Assembly (NCBI GenBank): GCA_964434585.1
Contig: CAYSVN010000063.1
Coordinates: 1-7,067 of the forward strand
DNA: 7,067 bases
From: CAYSVN01 sp964434585
GTDB taxonomy: Bacteria > Patescibacteriota > Gracilibacteria > Peribacterales > Peribacteraceae
Direction of reading: 5' to 3'
The notes below the pieces were generated by a model that had not been told where the DNA came from, searched no databases, and saw nothing but the letters and a program-made list of their open reading frames with translations. Made by a program: the position numbers and the translations under genes. Shown piece by piece: positions 6,053 through 7,067 of the stretch. How positions within the stretch are numbered: the first letter of the stretch is position 1; each line of letters starts with the position of its first letter.

Positions 6053-6196
6053 TTTTATGAGCAAGTCACAAAAAGCTGCAAAAGTGTCAGAGGTGTAAAG
6101 GTTTTCTCAATTTAATATCCATATTAAATTGCGACCCCTCCTTAGCTTCTGCAGCATCTGCAACCTCTGAAACCTTTAACGTCCTCTTCTCAAAAC
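6053..6196. repeat. Large inverted element 3 with 9-base tandem units in both arms
   Basis: The left arm units are GCTGCAAAA (6075), GTGTCAGAG (6084) and GTGTAAAGG (6093). The right arm read on the minus strand is ACGTTAAAG (6182-6174), GTTTCAGAG, GTTGCAGAT, GCTGCAGAA, GCTAAGGAG (6146-6138). The centre is a perfect 11-pair palindrome, CAATTTAATAT (6108-6118) with ATATTAAATTG (6121-6131), separated by CC. GCTGCAAAAG (6075-6084) pairs with CTTCTGCAGC (6146-6155). An outer match pairs TTTTATGAGCAAG (6053-6065) with CTTCTCAAAA (6187-6196) imperfectly. It occupies the divergent space between the HIT gene and the hypothetical gene, so it cannot be a terminator for either. Confidence 0.85.
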
Positions 6197-6206
6197 CCTT
6201 AAAATA

Positions 6207-6215
6207 TGCGATAAT
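6207..6215 (+). promoter_or_regulatory. Extended -10 promoter for a leaderless hypothetical gene
   Basis: TGC followed by GATAAT makes an extended -10. The hexamer ends at 6215, exactly six bases before GTG at 6222. This is the same geometry as the promoter at 2651-2659. The -35 region falls at the outer edge of inverted element 3. Confidence 0.7.
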
Positions 6216-6221
6216 AGTAAG

Positions 6222-6719
6222 GTGGATACAAACACATCGCCAGAGGCAAATGAGGCAGTGGCCGTTGCAGAACAACCTAGTGCAGCACCGCTTTTAGTAA
6301 AGCAGCCAGACCGCATGAAAAGCCTTATGGACCACATTGATAGCTTTGTAAGCGAAAACGTGCGTGAGGACATTTCTGGAGATCTTGGAGGTGGAGGAGG
6401 AGGTACTGGAGATGGAGATGATGACGATAATCAACAACCAAGTGCAAGAGAGATTGCCTTAAAAAGCTTGCCGACACCTCAGGTTATGCAAGAGCGTATT
6501 GCTAACCATATTGAGTACGAAGTTAAAAACCTACGTAAAGACCTACGTAAAGTAGACCGCCTTCGTAAAAAAGGTGCTGCTTATAAGCTTACAAAGCTTT
6601 ATGCGCGCCTGCGGCTACTTAATTCACTTCTTAAAAGCGTACTTGATGCTAGCGGAGAAGTTGTTCAACGAATCTTTGTTCGTGTATTTATCGACAAGCA
6701 GCCAATTATAGAGAAATAA
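6222..6719 (+). CDS. Hypothetical protein with Gly/Asp-rich linker and basic helical C-terminal region
   Basis: I do not recognise a family. The 165-residue product starts with GTG, supported by the -10 element exactly six bases upstream. Residues 1-25 are Ala/Glu-rich and probably disordered. A helix (RMKSLMDHIDSFVSENVRED, 31-50) follows, then a low-complexity stretch with six glycines in a row (56-61) and four aspartates (66-69). The C-terminal half (about 75-150) is predicted helical and strongly basic, with VKNLRKDLRKVDRLRKKGAA and KLTKLYARLRLLNSLLKSVL. It ends with a hydrophobic and basic segment, VVQRIFVRVFIDKQPIIEK. There is no signal peptide and no clear membrane segment. The basic helices could bind nucleic acid or a membrane surface, but this is only a guess. 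It stands alone, diverging from the HIT gene behind inverted element 3. Codon use resembles its neighbours, which supports a real gene. Confidence 0.75.
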   Translation: MDTNTSPEANEAVAVAEQPSAAPLLVKQPDRMKSLMDHIDSFVSENVREDISGDLGGGGGGTGDGDDDDNQQPSAREIALKSLPTPQVMQERIANHIEYEVKNLRKDLRKVDRLRKKGAAYKLTKLYARLRLLNSLLKSVLDASGEVVQRIFVRVFIDKQPIIEK

Positions 6720-7067
6720 ATAATATTTATATAAATGCTTTAAAGATATATTCCATGATCTATGTTCATTTTTGCCGATGCAAAAACGAACCAAAAAAAT
6801 CACGAAACAGAGCTCACTTCGTTTACTCGCGACTATTCATGATTTCCTTACATCGTTGTAAGGTAACAATTGAAGGTTTTACTTGTCTAATAGCCTATTA
6901 GCAGAAATCAATCATAGGCTCATAATACTCGTTCAAACATGCTGTTTCGTATGTCTTTTCTTCTCGCGCTCCCGAGAGGGCGTAGTAGTAACTTGCAAAG
7001 GAGTGAACGGCCATCCGCCGAAGAAGGATAGTGAACGACTTGCAATAAGTTACTTACGAACGAACGT
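6720..7067. other. 348-base stretch without a supported gene; hairpins and changed composition
   Basis: It begins with the AT palindrome ATTTATATAAAT (6725-6736), which lacks the features of a terminator. It then holds a perfect 7-pair hairpin CCTTACA-TCGT-TGTAAGG (6846-6863), a 7-pair inverted repeat AGCCTAT/ATAGGCT (6892-6898 with 6914-6920), and a 9-base inverted repeat ACGAAACAG/CTGTTTCGT (6802-6810 with 6942-6950). From about 6960 the sequence is richer in G and C than the other spacers. No tRNA, rRNA, tmRNA, SRP or RNase P signature was recognised. A minus-strand frame stays open from the window edge to a stop at 6920 (48 codons), and a plus-strand ATG frame of 30 codons runs 6939-7031; neither resembles a known protein. 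Confidence 0.5.
6985..7057 (+). ncRNA. Candidate structured RNA segment at the window end
   Basis: GTAACTTGCAA (6988-6998) pairs with TTGCA (7040-7044) and AGTTAC (7048-7053), forming 11 pairs with a three-base bulge that can be extended outward. Inside, ATCC (7013-7016) can pair with GGAT (7026-7029), and GTGAACG occurs twice (7003-7009 and 7031-7037). Strand, borders and identity are uncertain; it may be part of a longer element that continues beyond the window. Confidence 0.3.

Noticed and set aside
6087..6275. Minus-strand open frame of 62 codons with an Ala/Glu-rich repeat-like segment
   Set aside because: The apparent amino-acid pattern is produced by the in-frame 9-base units of inverted element 3, and the frame overlaps the promoter and start of the plus-strand hypothetical gene.
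43..6719. Recoded TGA (glycine code of Gracilibacteria/SR1)
   Set aside because: No gene contains an internal TGA, glycine is encoded by GGN codons, and the single TGA is a plausible stop for fmt.
6939..7031. Plus-strand ATG frame of 30 codons
   Set aside because: It is short, has no recognised product and no promoter at the six-base distance, and it overlaps the candidate structured segment.
6920..7066. Minus-strand frame open to the window edge (48 codons)
   Set aside because: It could be the end of a gene entering from outside, but the product has no recognisable motif and the region shows RNA-like stems. The evidence is not enough to call it.

Overview
The window reads as an AT-rich chromosomal segment of an ultrasmall Patescibacteria/CPR bacterium, most likely Saccharibacteria (TM7). 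This rests on protein character and layout: compact housekeeping genes, a PrgI/TraC-like pair, and an S1 protein with a C-terminal helix-hairpin-helix tail. No rRNA or marker tree is available here, so the lineage is an inference. The standard stop set fits: TAA, TAG and one TGA close the genes, and no TGA lies inside any of them.

Layout from left to right. The fmt gene (methionyl-tRNA formyltransferase) is on the minus strand. It diverges from rbfA (30S maturation factor), which is followed by a DHH/DHHA1 phosphoesterase of the NrnA type. Next come a small two-membrane-segment PrgI-family protein and a TraC-like protein that overlap by one base; these are parts of a type IV secretion-like machine whose VirB4 ATPase is not in the window. 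A run of 10 N (4111-4120) marks an assembly gap. After it lie an S1-domain protein and a convergent HIT-family protein sharing a terminator, then a divergent hypothetical gene. The last 348 bases hold no gene that I can support, but they contain several hairpins.

Two signals stand out beyond the genes. First, the intergenic spaces contain long imperfect inverted repeats whose arms are built from degenerate tandem 9-base units (consensus about GYTNCAGAG) in three places (2435-2616, 3909-4086, 6053-6196). A related design with 7-base units (TAGTGAT) occurs at 950-1020. Each lies just upstream of a plus-strand promoter or promoter-like site. Second, three genes with three different start codons (TTG, ATG, GTG) have a -10 hexamer ending exactly six bases before the start codon, which implies leaderless transcripts. 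No clear Shine-Dalgarno sequence precedes any gene in the window. The leaderless geometry also moves the start of the DHH gene 15 codons downstream of the longest open frame.

Functionally the window is mostly translation and RNA metabolism (Fmt, RbfA, NrnA-like, S1), with a fragment of a secretion/DNA-transfer apparatus set between them.
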